A stretch of DNA of 64,000 nt from Thermosipho melanesiensis BI429. Lineage in GTDB: Bacteria; Thermotogota; Thermotogae; Thermotogales; Fervidobacteriaceae. Location: positions 1,550,001 to 1,614,000 of the forward strand of contig NC_009616.1 in the NCBI RefSeq assembly GCF_000016905.1, given 5' to 3'. Of the stretch, positions 34,616-42,326 are shown one piece after another. Below the pieces are notes generated by a model, which ran no database searches, was not told the DNA's origin, and worked only from the letters and a program-made list of their open reading frames with translations. Position 1 is the stretch's first letter, and every line of letters starts with the position of its first letter. Made by a program: the position numbers and the translations under genes.

Positions 34616-35613
34616 TTTTTTCCTATTATTCTATTTAAACTTGTTATCATACCTTTGACACATTCAATACAACTTGTATCTTTTTCAAACAAACATATTT
34701 TATTTGGATAAAGTGTATAATGAGGTCTATAAGGATTTGGAGTTAAGTTTGGCATTATTACATTTGCACCTGCCTTTAATGCCATTTGTCTTCCAAATGG
34801 ATGTAAACTGCCCATAGCAGTTGTTGCGGGAATATTTGCTGTTGGGATTAATATCCTTGCTAGTGCGATTATTTTTAACGTTGTTTTTAAATCTCCGCCT
34901 TTTTCATTCTTTAGTGGGGTGTCTGGATTGGGGATAAATGGGCCTATTCCTATCATATCAGAGTCAAGCTCCTTTAAAAACATAAGATCCTTTGCAAGTT
35001 CTCTAGGTCCTTGTCCGGGAAGTCCTACCATGCAACCTGCTCCAATTTCATATCCAATTTCTTTTAATTTAAGAAGATGTAATTTTCTGTTTTCGAATGT
35101 ATCATGTGGATGAAGATAGTTGTATAATTTTTCATCTGCTGTTTCATGTCTCATTAGATACCTATCTGCACCTGTTTCTTTCCAAATTTTGTATTCTTCA
35201 AAGTCTCTTTCTCCTATGCTTAGTGTTATTGCTATATCAAGTGATTTTATTTTTATTATTAAATCTTTGAGGATATCTGTAGTGTAGAATGGATCTTCAC
35301 CAGATTGGAGTACAATAGTTTTTATATTTTTTTGTGCAATTAGCTGTGCTCTTTTGTAAATTTCTTCGGGTGTCATTCTATATCTTTTTAAATTTTTATT
35401 TGGTGCTCTGAGCCCGCAATATAAGCAGTCCATTTTACAGTAATTTGAGAATTCTATTATTGCTCTTATATGTACTTCATTTCCAACGTATTTTCCCCTT
35501 ATTTCATCTGCAAGAGATAGAATTTCATCGTTATATTTATCTGTTGAAATCAGATATTCAAGATCATCAATAGTTACACTATCTTTTTGTATTTTTTTCA
35601 ATATTTCTTGCAT
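34588..35613 (-). CDS. hydE: [FeFe]-hydrogenase maturase HydE
   Basis: A 341-residue radical SAM enzyme needed to build the dithiomethylamine bridge and diiron unit of the H-cluster. The cluster motif is CKMDCLYC (Cys59, Cys63, Cys66) in FSNYCKMDCLYCGLRAPN. TIVLQSGEDPFY and AGCMVGLPGQG are typical, and the accessory C-terminal cysteines of KICLFEKDTSCIECV are present. It closely resembles T. maritima TM1269. The ATG follows GAGGTGAT inside the end of the upstream small gene (35-base overlap). It is the last gene of the maturation operon; hydF is not in the window. Confidence 0.94.
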   Translation of the reverse strand: MQEILKKIQKDSVTIDDLEYLISTDKYNDEILSLADEIRGKYVGNEVHIRAIIEFSNYCKMDCLYCGLRAPNKNLKRYRMTPEEIYKRAQLIAQKNIKTIVLQSGEDPFYTTDILKDLIIKIKSLDIAITLSIGERDFEEYKIWKETGADRYLMRHETADEKLYNYLHPHDTFENRKLHLLKLKEIGYEIGAGCMVGLPGQGPRELAKDLMFLKELDSDMIGIGPFIPNPDTPLKNEKGGDLKTTLKIIALARILIPTANIPATTAMGSLHPFGRQMALKAGANVIMPNLTPNPYRPHYTLYPNKICLFEKDTSCIECVKGMITSLNRIIGKNYGSRVKVS

Positions 35614-35848
35614 ATTCTATCACCTCATGTAATATCTTTTTAAGGAAATCATCATCCTTTTTGTTTAGATTTTCGGAAAAAATTATAAATTCTTCGTCTT
35701 CGTAAATAACTTCTGGTGGCAGATAATATTCATTCCCCGCTTTTTCAACAAAGGAAGTACGTTTCCCAATTTTTTTGTTAATCCATATTTTACAATTGTA
35801 TTTTTTTACAATTGTGTTTAATAATTCTTTTAATCTAGAATCTGACAT
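35579..35848 (-). CDS. Small protein encoded between hydG and hydE
   Basis: An 89-residue basic-acidic protein with no domain I can name. It begins MSDSRLKELLNTIVKKYNCK and ends in a charged helix (KKILHEVIEYARNIEKNTKR). The start is the ATG at 35848, seven bases after AAGGTGA; an in-frame GTG at 35857 overlaps that site. It overlaps hydG by 14 bases and hydE by 35 bases, so it is firmly embedded between two H-cluster maturases. I recall that T. maritima has a small unknown gene at the same place. A role in H-cluster assembly is inference. Confidence 0.7.
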   Translation of the reverse strand: MSDSRLKELLNTIVKKYNCKIWINKKIGKRTSFVEKAGNEYYLPPEVIYEDEEFIIFSENLNKKDDDFLKKILHEVIEYARNIEKNTKR

Positions 35849-37250
35849 CTCTCTCACCTTTATTAATTTTATCTAATCCACTAATTACAGCTTCTTTTTG
35901 TTTCCCACTTAATTTTTCTATTTCTTTCTGAATAACTTTTTTCCCAATTTCATAAGTTTTTTCTGATGCATAATCGTTTAAGTATTCATTGAGAGTAAAC
36001 AAAGCATTTGGAGTACAAAATCTTTTTACGAAACCTGGTATTGCAAATTCCATAAAGTGTTCACCAGTTCTTCCTGCTCTATAACATGCAGTACAGAATG
36101 ATGGAATATAGTTTTCTTGGAGTAATTCATAGATTACTTCATCCAAGGTACGTGTGTCTCCTAGGATAAACTGACTTTTCTTTATTAATTCAGGATCTTT
36201 ATCAGAGTATGAACCTACTCCTATACTTGAGCCAGCGTCTATTTGTGATACGCCTAATTTTAAGACTTCGCGCCTTATTTCCACAGGTTCTCTTGCAGTT
36301 AAAATCAATCCTGTATATGGTACAGCAAGTCTTAACACCGCAACTATTTTTTTAAAGTCTTCATCATTAACTTGATATGGTGGCCTTTCTGCAATAGGAG
36401 TACCTACTGCTGGTTCAATTCTTGGAAACGAAATCGTATGTGGACCGACTCCAAATCTTTCTTCAAGGTGGATAGTGTGATAAATTAGTCCCATAACTTC
36501 GAATTTCCAATCGTATAATCCGAAAAGTGCTCCGATTCCCACATCATCAATACCGGCTAACATTGCTCTATCAAGGCCGTATAACCTCCAGGCAAAGTTT
36601 GATTTTGGTCCACGGGGATGTACTTTTTTGTATGTAGGTATATGGTATGTTTCTTGGAATATTTGAAAGGTTCCAATTCCAACTTCTTTTATAATCTTAT
36701 ACCCTTCTATAGTTTGAGGAGCGGCATTTACGTTTACCCTTCTTATCTCACCGTTCCCATATTTTGTGTTATATATTACATCTATTGTTTTTGCGATAAA
36801 TTCCGGTGAATATTTGGGGTGTTCTCCATATACCACGATTAATCTTTTGTGTCCTTTGTTAACTAAAGCTTTTATCTCTTCTTTTAATTTTTCAATAGTA
36901 AGAGTTTGTCTAACTACCTTTTTGTTTGAAACTCTAAAACCACAGTATTCGCAATCGTTTACGCATTCATTACCAATGTAAAGCGGTGCAAATAATACAA
37001 TTCTGTTTCCATAAATTTTTTCTTTTAACTTTCTTGCTGCATCAAAAATTTCTTCCCATAGTTCTCTGGAATTAGCGTTTAGTAATGTGGCAACTTCAAT
37101 TGGAGAGAGTTTTTCTTTATTTAAGGATTTTCGGAGAATATTGCGAATTTTTTCACTATCTGGAAACTTGGTATTTTCTAATAATTCCTCTATTTCTTCA
37201 GTATTAATGAATGTTTTTTCACAATATTTTTCCTTTGTAAATATGTACAT
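35835..37250 (-). CDS. hydG: [FeFe]-hydrogenase maturase HydG (tyrosine lyase)
   Basis: A 471-residue radical SAM enzyme cleaving tyrosine to the CO and cyanide ligands of the H-cluster. The SAM cluster is CVNDCEYC (Cys96, Cys100, Cys103) in YIGNECVNDCEYCGFRVSNK. The auxiliary C-terminal cluster is in FCTACYRAGRTGEHFM and VKRFCTPNAL. EEVGIGTFQIFQETYH-like sequence and GPKSNFAWRLYGLDRAMLAG are family signatures. The ATG follows AAGGAGGGAT and lies one base after the TM1266-like stop. Confidence 0.95.
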   Translation of the reverse strand: MYIFTKEKYCEKTFINTEEIEELLENTKFPDSEKIRNILRKSLNKEKLSPIEVATLLNANSRELWEEIFDAARKLKEKIYGNRIVLFAPLYIGNECVNDCEYCGFRVSNKKVVRQTLTIEKLKEEIKALVNKGHKRLIVVYGEHPKYSPEFIAKTIDVIYNTKYGNGEIRRVNVNAAPQTIEGYKIIKEVGIGTFQIFQETYHIPTYKKVHPRGPKSNFAWRLYGLDRAMLAGIDDVGIGALFGLYDWKFEVMGLIYHTIHLEERFGVGPHTISFPRIEPAVGTPIAERPPYQVNDEDFKKIVAVLRLAVPYTGLILTAREPVEIRREVLKLGVSQIDAGSSIGVGSYSDKDPELIKKSQFILGDTRTLDEVIYELLQENYIPSFCTACYRAGRTGEHFMEFAIPGFVKRFCTPNALFTLNEYLNDYASEKTYEIGKKVIQKEIEKLSGKQKEAVISGLDKINKGERDVRF

Positions 37251-37251
37251 A

Positions 37252-37503
37252 TTATCCCTCCTTCTTTATTAGCATACTTTTTACTTTTACATATTTTATT
37301 TGTCCTAATTTTCCAGTAAAACTTCCTAATATATCGTTGTTACCTTTAAATAGTATAAATATTACCGCGCTATCTTCTTCTTCAATTGGATAACCTACTC
37401 TTAACTTTATATATTTTGAAAAATTGTGTAATATTTCGTTTACTTTATCATAGGATTCACTTCTTTTTCCAACAACTATGTTTATTGAATAGAAGTTTTC
37501 CAT
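37252..37503 (-). CDS. TM1266-type iron-only hydrogenase system regulator
   Basis: An 83-residue ferredoxin-like-fold protein of the TM1266 family found beside [FeFe]-hydrogenase maturases (MENFYSINIVVGKRSESYDK, then GRVGYP-type strand and ILGSFTGKLGQIKYVKVKSM). It is thought to be a regulatory or ligand-sensing protein; it has no DNA-binding segment of its own. The ATG at 37503 is preferred. Its ribosome binding site AAAGGGGGA forms the 3' arm of a terminator-like hairpin whose six T directly precede the ATG (see 37504-37544). It is the first gene of the hydG-hydE operon. Confidence 0.8.
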   Translation of the reverse strand: MENFYSINIVVGKRSESYDKVNEILHNFSKYIKLRVGYPIEEEDSAVIFILFKGNNDILGSFTGKLGQIKYVKVKSMLIKKEG

Positions 37504-37544
37504 AAAAAATCCCCCTTTCCATTTTTTAACCAAGGAAAGGGGGA
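37504..37544 (-). terminator. Terminator/SD-sequestering hairpin before the hyd maturation operon
   Basis: On the minus strand TTTCCCCCTTTCC-type sequence (37544-37534) pairs over 11 bases with GGAAAGGGGGA (37520-37510), followed by six T (37509-37504) and at once by the ATG at 37503. The 3' arm is also the ribosome binding site. Formation would end transcription or hide the start. Confidence 0.75.
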
Positions 37545-37608
37545 AATTATACCCTTAATTTTCTCCCCTTTCCTTGGCCTCAGGTAATGTCCCTCAGCCT
37601 CAGAAAGG
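37504..37608 (-). ncRNA. Candidate cis-regulatory leader RNA of the hyd maturation operon
   Basis: Four segments on the minus strand can pair in competing ways. D is CCTTTC (37608-37603), A is CCAAGGAAAGGGG (37577-37565), B is CCCCTTTCCTTGG (37542-37530) with one more C at 37543, and C is GGAAAGGGGG (37520-37511). A and B pair perfectly over 13 bases (antiterminator); B and C form the terminator; D can pair with six bases inside A and so release B. Between D and A is a 30-base stretch that can fold as GGC-TGA-GG-loop-CC-TGAG-GCC. The topology is that of a riboswitch or attenuator. No known class is recognised. Confidence 0.5.
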
Positions 37609-37636
37609 CATCTTATTTACTTTTAAAAGAAAACAA

Positions 37637-39385
37637 TTACTCAACAATTGCTTTGCTTTTTACTGTTCTATCTGTGTAATATGTGTGTAATAGCTCGTGA
37701 GCAATATGGCTATTTGGTTTTTCAAGAAATTCTTCGTATAGTTTTTGAATATCTGGGTTTTCGTGAGATTTTCTAAGTGTACTAAGCTCATCAATTGAGT
37801 ATATTGCCATTGCACGTTTTTTAAGAATATCTGGATCAAGGCTTTTTGGTTGCCCTCCACCACCAATACAACCACCGGGACATGCCATAATCTCAATGAA
37901 GTCATAGTATCGCTTTCCATCTCTAATATCATCTAATAATTTTCTTACATTTGCGGTTCCATGAGCTATTGCAACCTTTACCTTCTTTCCTTCTATGTCA
38001 ATCTCAGCTTCTCTTATTCCATCTAATCCTCTTACTGCGGTGAATTCTAATTTTGGTAATTCTTTATTTGTGATGACTTCATAAGCGGTTCTAAGGGCTG
38101 CTTCCATAACACCGCCGGTAACACCAAATATTGCAGCGGCACCAGTCGATGTTCCAAGAGGATTGTCAAATTCCGCATCTTGAAGACCAGCAAAATTAAT
38201 TTCCTTGAGTTTAATAAGTTTAGCAAGTTCTCTGGTTGTTATTACATAATCTGTAGTTTGAATTTCTCTGCCATCTTCTAGTTTAATCTTTTGTTGTGGT
38301 CTTTTTATTTCGTCTTTTTTTGCTGTACAAGGCATAACTGATACCATAATTATATCTTCCGGGTCAACACCTATTTTTTTTGCAAAGTATGTTTTTACAA
38401 CAGAACTCATCATTTGTTGTGGAGATTTTGCGCTTGAAACGTTTGGAATAAATTCGGGATATATTTTTTCAAGAAGGTTTATCCAACCAGGGCAACAACT
38501 TGTAAACATTGGGAATGGACCGCCTTCTTTGAATCTTTCAACTAATTCAGTTCCTTCTTCTACAATTGTAAGGTCAGCCGCAAAATTTGTATCAAAAACG
38601 TAATCGAAGCCTAATTTTTTTAGTGATGCAACCATTTTTCCCGTGCTTACTGAACCTGGCTCCATACCAAATTCTTCTCCTAAAGCAACTCTAACTGATG
38701 GAGCAGTTTGAGCAACCAAAATCTTTTCCTTTCTTTCTAATAGTTTTAACACTTTTTTCCAATCTGGGGTTTCATAAATTGCACCAACTGGACATAGGTA
38801 AGCACATTGACCACATGATATACATTCTGTTTCATAAACAGGTTGATCAAATGCGGTTTGTGGAACAGTTTTGTAGCCCCTTTCAACCATTGAGTAGATG
38901 TTCATACCTTGGATTTCGCTACATACCCTTACGCATCTTTGACATTTAATACATCTTGAAAGATCCCTTTGGATAGATGGACTACTATCATCAAATATAT
39001 CTGATAAATCTGTGGGATTAAAAATAGGTCTTACATCGTATTTATGGACCAATTTTTTTAATTCACATCTTTGATCAGCTTCACAATACATACAATCATT
39101 TGGATGGTTTGCCATTATTAGAGAAAGATTAAATTTAACTGCATTTTCAACTCTATCTGAGTTCGTTTTGATTTTCATTCCATCTGTTATTTTTGTCGTA
39201 CATGCAGGTTGTAAGGTTCTTGCTCCTTCAATTTCTACAACGCAAACCCTACATGCTCCAATTGGTTCAAGCTCTGGATGGTGACAAAGTGTTGGGATCT
39301 TTACACCTAGCTTCTCAGCAGCTTCAAGGACGGTTAAACCATCAGGAACTTCATATTCACGTCCATTAAGGAAAATTTTGGCCAT
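37637..39385 (-). CDS. [FeFe]-hydrogenase catalytic subunit, HndD-like
   Basis: A 582-residue hydrogenase. In order it has a [2Fe-2S] domain (Cys34, 45, 48, 62), the His-ligated [4Fe-4S] motif (His94, Cys98, 101, 107), two [4Fe-4S] clusters (CIKCQRC...C at 145-155 and CISCGQC...C at 188-198), and the H-cluster domain. The last holds TSCCPGW (295-301), MPCTAKKDEI (351-360) and EIMACPGGCIGGGGQP. The length matches HndD of NADP-reducing hydrogenases; the extra C-terminal cluster of T. maritima HydA is absent. No NADH-binding partner subunits are nearby. Two adjacent ATG codons exist; the second (39385) is better spaced from AGGAGGG. Confidence 0.93.
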   Translation of the reverse strand: MAKIFLNGREYEVPDGLTVLEAAEKLGVKIPTLCHHPELEPIGACRVCVVEIEGARTLQPACTTKITDGMKIKTNSDRVENAVKFNLSLIMANHPNDCMYCEADQRCELKKLVHKYDVRPIFNPTDLSDIFDDSSPSIQRDLSRCIKCQRCVRVCSEIQGMNIYSMVERGYKTVPQTAFDQPVYETECISCGQCAYLCPVGAIYETPDWKKVLKLLERKEKILVAQTAPSVRVALGEEFGMEPGSVSTGKMVASLKKLGFDYVFDTNFAADLTIVEEGTELVERFKEGGPFPMFTSCCPGWINLLEKIYPEFIPNVSSAKSPQQMMSSVVKTYFAKKIGVDPEDIIMVSVMPCTAKKDEIKRPQQKIKLEDGREIQTTDYVITTRELAKLIKLKEINFAGLQDAEFDNPLGTSTGAAAIFGVTGGVMEAALRTAYEVITNKELPKLEFTAVRGLDGIREAEIDIEGKKVKVAIAHGTANVRKLLDDIRDGKRYYDFIEIMACPGGCIGGGGQPKSLDPDILKKRAMAIYSIDELSTLRKSHENPDIQKLYEEFLEKPNSHIAHELLHTYYTDRTVKSKAIVE

Positions 39386-39482
39386 CATATCCCTCCTCTA
39401 ATATATTAACACTAAACGATATTTTTCACATTTTCATTGTAACATTAAGCTAAAAAAGATTTGGTTTATTCCCTCCAAGTAA

Positions 39483-39491
39483 ATTATATCA
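39483..39491 (-). promoter_or_regulatory. Promoter of the hydrogenase gene
   Basis: On the minus strand an extended -10 box, TGATATAAT, about 100 bases before the start. The -35 region (TTTCAT at 39506-39511) is weak. An inverted repeat TCACAAA (39489-39495) and TTTGTGA (39521-39527) brackets the -35 region and could bind a regulator. The rest of the 39386-39566 gap is AT-rich with no gene. Confidence 0.5.
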
Positions 39492-39566
39492 CAAAGTATT
39501 GTAAAATGAAAAGACTTAAATTTGTGAAATTTTTAGAAAAATAATATTATTTAATGATAAATTGTT

Positions 39567-40448
39567 TTAAATAAACCTTTCAATAAGAAATACCCAAATG
39601 GGAATTGTAAATGCTGAAATTAATGTAGTTGCCGCTACTGTTAAGCTTATGTCTGATGAATCCCCAGTTATTGCATCTATAAGTATTACGCTGTTTATTG
39701 CAGTTGGCATTGCACTTTCCAAGATAAAAACCTTTCCCAAGCTTTTTTCCATTGAAGTGATGAATACAAAAATTAAAGCAAGTGTTGGGTAAATAAAGAG
39801 TCTTATTAAAATTGTTGATATGACAATTTTAAAGTTTATTTTTTTGAAATTTATTTTTGATAGGGATAGTCCAACATACAATAACAAGAGGGGTATAGCT
39901 GCATTTTTTAGTAGTAAAATTGTTTCGAGGATTGGTTTAGGAAAATTTTTGTAACTTATACCACTTATTGACAGGATATAAGCAATTGTAATTACATAGA
40001 TATAGGGAAGTTTAAATATATTTTTTACATTTATATTTTTTCCCAAAAACATTGGAACAAATATAGATCCTAGTATCATATTGAGAATTGAGTAAATAAC
40101 GCCATACGAAAGAGCTTGTTCTCCCCAAACAGATAAAAGTATGGGATAACCAAGATATCCTGTATTAATATACACGCTATTTGTGAAAATTAGGGATTTG
40201 TATTCTTTAAACATTAACGAAACAAAGTAAAATATAATAAACAGTATTGCAACACCAAAACCGTAGGTATTTAATTGGGAAAGCTTTGGTGGATAATCGT
40301 TTATAAAGGTGAATGTTAAAATTGTTGCCATTATCCATAAAGATAATTTTGAAACAATTTTTATATCAAAAGAAAAAGCTTTACCAAAGATGAATCCAAT
40401 TAATATTATTAAAAATGGTGGCAAAATATTGAAAAATGTTGTTATCAT
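39567..40448 (-). CDS. Auxin efflux carrier (AEC) family permease
   Basis: A 293-residue membrane protein with about ten helices in two halves, of the AEC family that exports organic acids such as malate or other anions. FNILPPFLIILIGFIFGKAF at the start and ESAMPTAINSVILIDAITGD with a C-terminal helix pair are typical. The ATG at 40448 shares ATGA with the stop of the upstream small gene; an upstream TTG (40466) has no ribosome binding site. The substrate is unknown. It ends the minus-strand operon that begins with murJ. Confidence 0.82.
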   Translation of the reverse strand: MITTFFNILPPFLIILIGFIFGKAFSFDIKIVSKLSLWIMATILTFTFINDYPPKLSQLNTYGFGVAILFIIFYFVSLMFKEYKSLIFTNSVYINTGYLGYPILLSVWGEQALSYGVIYSILNMILGSIFVPMFLGKNINVKNIFKLPYIYVITIAYILSISGISYKNFPKPILETILLLKNAAIPLLLLYVGLSLSKINFKKINFKIVISTILIRLFIYPTLALIFVFITSMEKSLGKVFILESAMPTAINSVILIDAITGDSSDISLTVAATTLISAFTIPIWVFLIERFI

Positions 40449-40693
40449 TTTTCTAATTTGCTCCAAATCGTATTGTTTTTGTATTTTATTTCTTTTATTT
40501 CATTGGGAAATGTGATGTTATTTCTTTCAAGAATTTCTAGAATTAGATCAATTGGTAGTGAACTTTCTACCCAAAGCTCTTCAACTGTTACAATTTCAAG
40601 TCCCCTATTTGCGAAATCTTGTAATATTTTTGATATGGCTTTTTCATACCTTTCCCAAGTGATATTGTATTCCGCTAATTTTTTATTTTCCAT
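40445..40693 (-). CDS. Small protein of unknown function
   Basis: An 82-residue soluble protein, not recognised. It begins MENKKLAEYNITWERYEKAI and contains a predicted helix-turn-helix-like stretch EELWVESSLPIDLILEILER, which is only suggestive of a small DNA- or protein-binding domain. The ATG follows GGAGGAAAAAT, overlaps the rnc end by 11 bases, and its stop overlaps the AEC gene. Overlap at both ends supports real translation. Confidence 0.6.
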   Translation of the reverse strand: MENKKLAEYNITWERYEKAISKILQDFANRGLEIVTVEELWVESSLPIDLILEILERNNITFPNEIKEIKYKNNTIWSKLEK

Positions 40694-41378
40694 ATTTTTC
40701 CTCCTCCTTTAATTTTTCATATGCAATTTTTGCTGCTAATTTTTCTGCATCTTTTTTTGAACTTCCTTTTGCTTTTGAGTATATTTTATTATTTATCTTA
40801 AGTGTAGTAATAAATTTCCCTCCAACTGTGGTAGTTTCATAAACGGGTAATTGTTTGAATTTATCTTGAGTTAATTCTTGTAGTTTTGTTTTGTAATCAA
40901 AAATTCTTTTACCCGTTAAAAAGATATCAATATAATCTTTGAATATTTTAGAAAATAGGTTTTCTATAAGTTTTAAATTCTTGTTTGAATCTAAGTATAT
41001 TGCTGCAATAAGTGATTCGACAACGTCTGCAAGGATAGATTTTTTTTCTGAACCTCTGCTTCTTCTTTCACCTTTACCTAAAAGTATGTATTTTCCTAGA
41101 TTAAATTTTTTGGCAATTTCAAAAAGTATATCCTCACTTGTTACGGCTGATTTTATTTGAGCCATTGTACCTTCGTTTAGTGTTTGATATTGTTCGTAGA
41201 GAATTGTACAAACAAGTATATCAATTACTGAATCACCTAAAAATTCAAGTCTTTCATATGACTGTTTTTTGTTTTCGTTAGCATATGAGGTATGAGTTAA
41301 AGCAGTGAACAAGAGTTCTTTATTTCTAAATCTGTATCCAATGACATGTTCAATTTCTCCTTCTCGAAATCTTTCCAT
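40683..41378 (-). CDS. rnc: Ribonuclease III
   Basis: A 231-residue double-strand-specific RNase that processes rRNA precursors. The catalytic signature is ERLEFLGDSVIDILVC (about residues 41-56), with the second acidic site in ILADVVESLIAAIYLD. The C-terminal double-stranded RNA-binding domain (about 158-226) has SSKKDAEKLAAKIAYEKLKE. The ATG follows GGGGTGGAAGA. Its first 82 bases overlap the end of the upstream PP-loop gene in another frame, an unusually long overlap. Confidence 0.94.
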   Translation of the reverse strand: MERFREGEIEHVIGYRFRNKELLFTALTHTSYANENKKQSYERLEFLGDSVIDILVCTILYEQYQTLNEGTMAQIKSAVTSEDILFEIAKKFNLGKYILLGKGERRSRGSEKKSILADVVESLIAAIYLDSNKNLKLIENLFSKIFKDYIDIFLTGKRIFDYKTKLQELTQDKFKQLPVYETTTVGGKFITTLKINNKIYSKAKGSSKKDAEKLAAKIAYEKLKEEEKYGK

Positions 41379-42325
41379 TCTTCCACCCCAACTACTTGAA
41401 TGGTTCTAAGCTTGTTGTTTTTTGATTCTTTCCATATAACTTTTATAGGTACAGCAAATTCAGGTTGTAATTTTCCTTTTTCAATCCAATATCTTGAATT
41501 TTTAACTCTGTATATTGATGGGTTTGCTATTACGTGTAAGATTAGAGGTTTTTTTGCAATTATTACCTCATCTATCACAGCAAGGTTTCTTATTTTTTTT
41601 GCTATTTTTTCAATGTTTTCAACCATAGGTTTAACGTTTATTATGGCTATGTTTTTTGATAACGGACCGATTATTTTCACATTTGCAAGTTCGATGTTTT
41701 TTGGAACGTTTTCAATTAATATTTCATTTGCAATATCTACAGCTTTTCCATGATAATCTAGGTTGGTCATTATTTTCAATAAATGTTTTAGCTTACAGCC
41801 TTCTCTTTTGGCATTTTCTCCTATTCTTTCAAGTTTAAATGAGAAATAGTTAAGTATATCATTAATTTCCCTTTTGTTTAGATTAGCAAGTGGTGCGTAA
41901 AGACCGTTAAAAACTTTTAAACCAGTCTTTCCCCAGCTATCGCTTTGATTTGAACCTGTAACTACAAGATTGTCTTTTGCATACATTTTTACGGTATTCA
42001 TTTTTACACTTTTTGTACACATATTGCATGATGGACCATTTTTCCATATTTCTTTTTGGTAGAGAGATTCTAAAAAAGTGATTTTTAATCCCAGCCTTTT
42101 GGCTGCATCTTTTACTATTTGTATACTACGTTTGTAGGTAAATGGACCGTAAACCACATTTACCAACTCAACATTTCTGGGTCCCAAAGCCTCTCTGCAC
42201 AAGATAGCTGTAACGGTACTATCAAGTCCTCCCGAAAATGCTACAATTAATTTGTCTTTTTTTAATGATTTTACAGTTTCTCTTATCTCATTTATTATCA
42301 AATCAATTTTTTCTTTTATATTCAA
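41297..42325 (-). CDS. PP-loop ATP-pyrophosphatase (LarE/ExsB-like)
   Basis: A 342-residue protein of the adenine-nucleotide alpha hydrolase fold. The PP-loop is LIVAFSGGLDSTVTAIL (about residues 26-42), followed by a two-cysteine motif GPSCNMCTKSVKMNTVKMYA and VVTGSNQSDSWGKTG, a layout recalling LarE sulfur-transfer proteins and related tRNA-modifying ATPases. It probably adenylates a substrate for sulfur or amine transfer; the target is unknown. Its last 27 codons lie inside rnc in another frame. The ATG is one base after the birA stop. Confidence 0.72.
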   Translation of the reverse strand: MNIKEKIDLIINEIRETVKSLKKDKLIVAFSGGLDSTVTAILCREALGPRNVELVNVVYGPFTYKRSIQIVKDAAKRLGLKITFLESLYQKEIWKNGPSCNMCTKSVKMNTVKMYAKDNLVVTGSNQSDSWGKTGLKVFNGLYAPLANLNKREINDILNYFSFKLERIGENAKREGCKLKHLLKIMTNLDYHGKAVDIANEILIENVPKNIELANVKIIGPLSKNIAIINVKPMVENIEKIAKKIRNLAVIDEVIIAKKPLILHVIANPSIYRVKNSRYWIEKGKLQPEFAVPIKVIWKESKNNKLRTIQVVGVEEWKDFEKEKLNMSLDTDLEIKNSCSLL

Positions 42326-42326
42326 T

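Noticed and set aside
37543-37564. TATAAT on the minus strand at 37551-37546, as a promoter for the hyd maturation operon
   Set aside because: No -35 box at 16-18 bases (the sequence there is A/G-rich) and no TG extension. It lies in the loop of the A-B hairpin. Not excluded as a weak start.
37530-37577. The 13-pair A-B hairpin as an ordinary terminator of the hydrogenase gene
   Set aside because: On the minus strand it is followed by TTAAAAAAT and on the plus strand by CCTCAGG, so neither side has a T-run. The B-C hairpin is the terminator-like one.
37573-37602. The CTGAG and ACCTGAGG stretches as a miniature TPP aptamer
   Set aside because: The words resemble TPP junctions (CTGAGA, ACCTGA), but the helices P2-P5 cannot be built in 30 bases; taken as coincidence.
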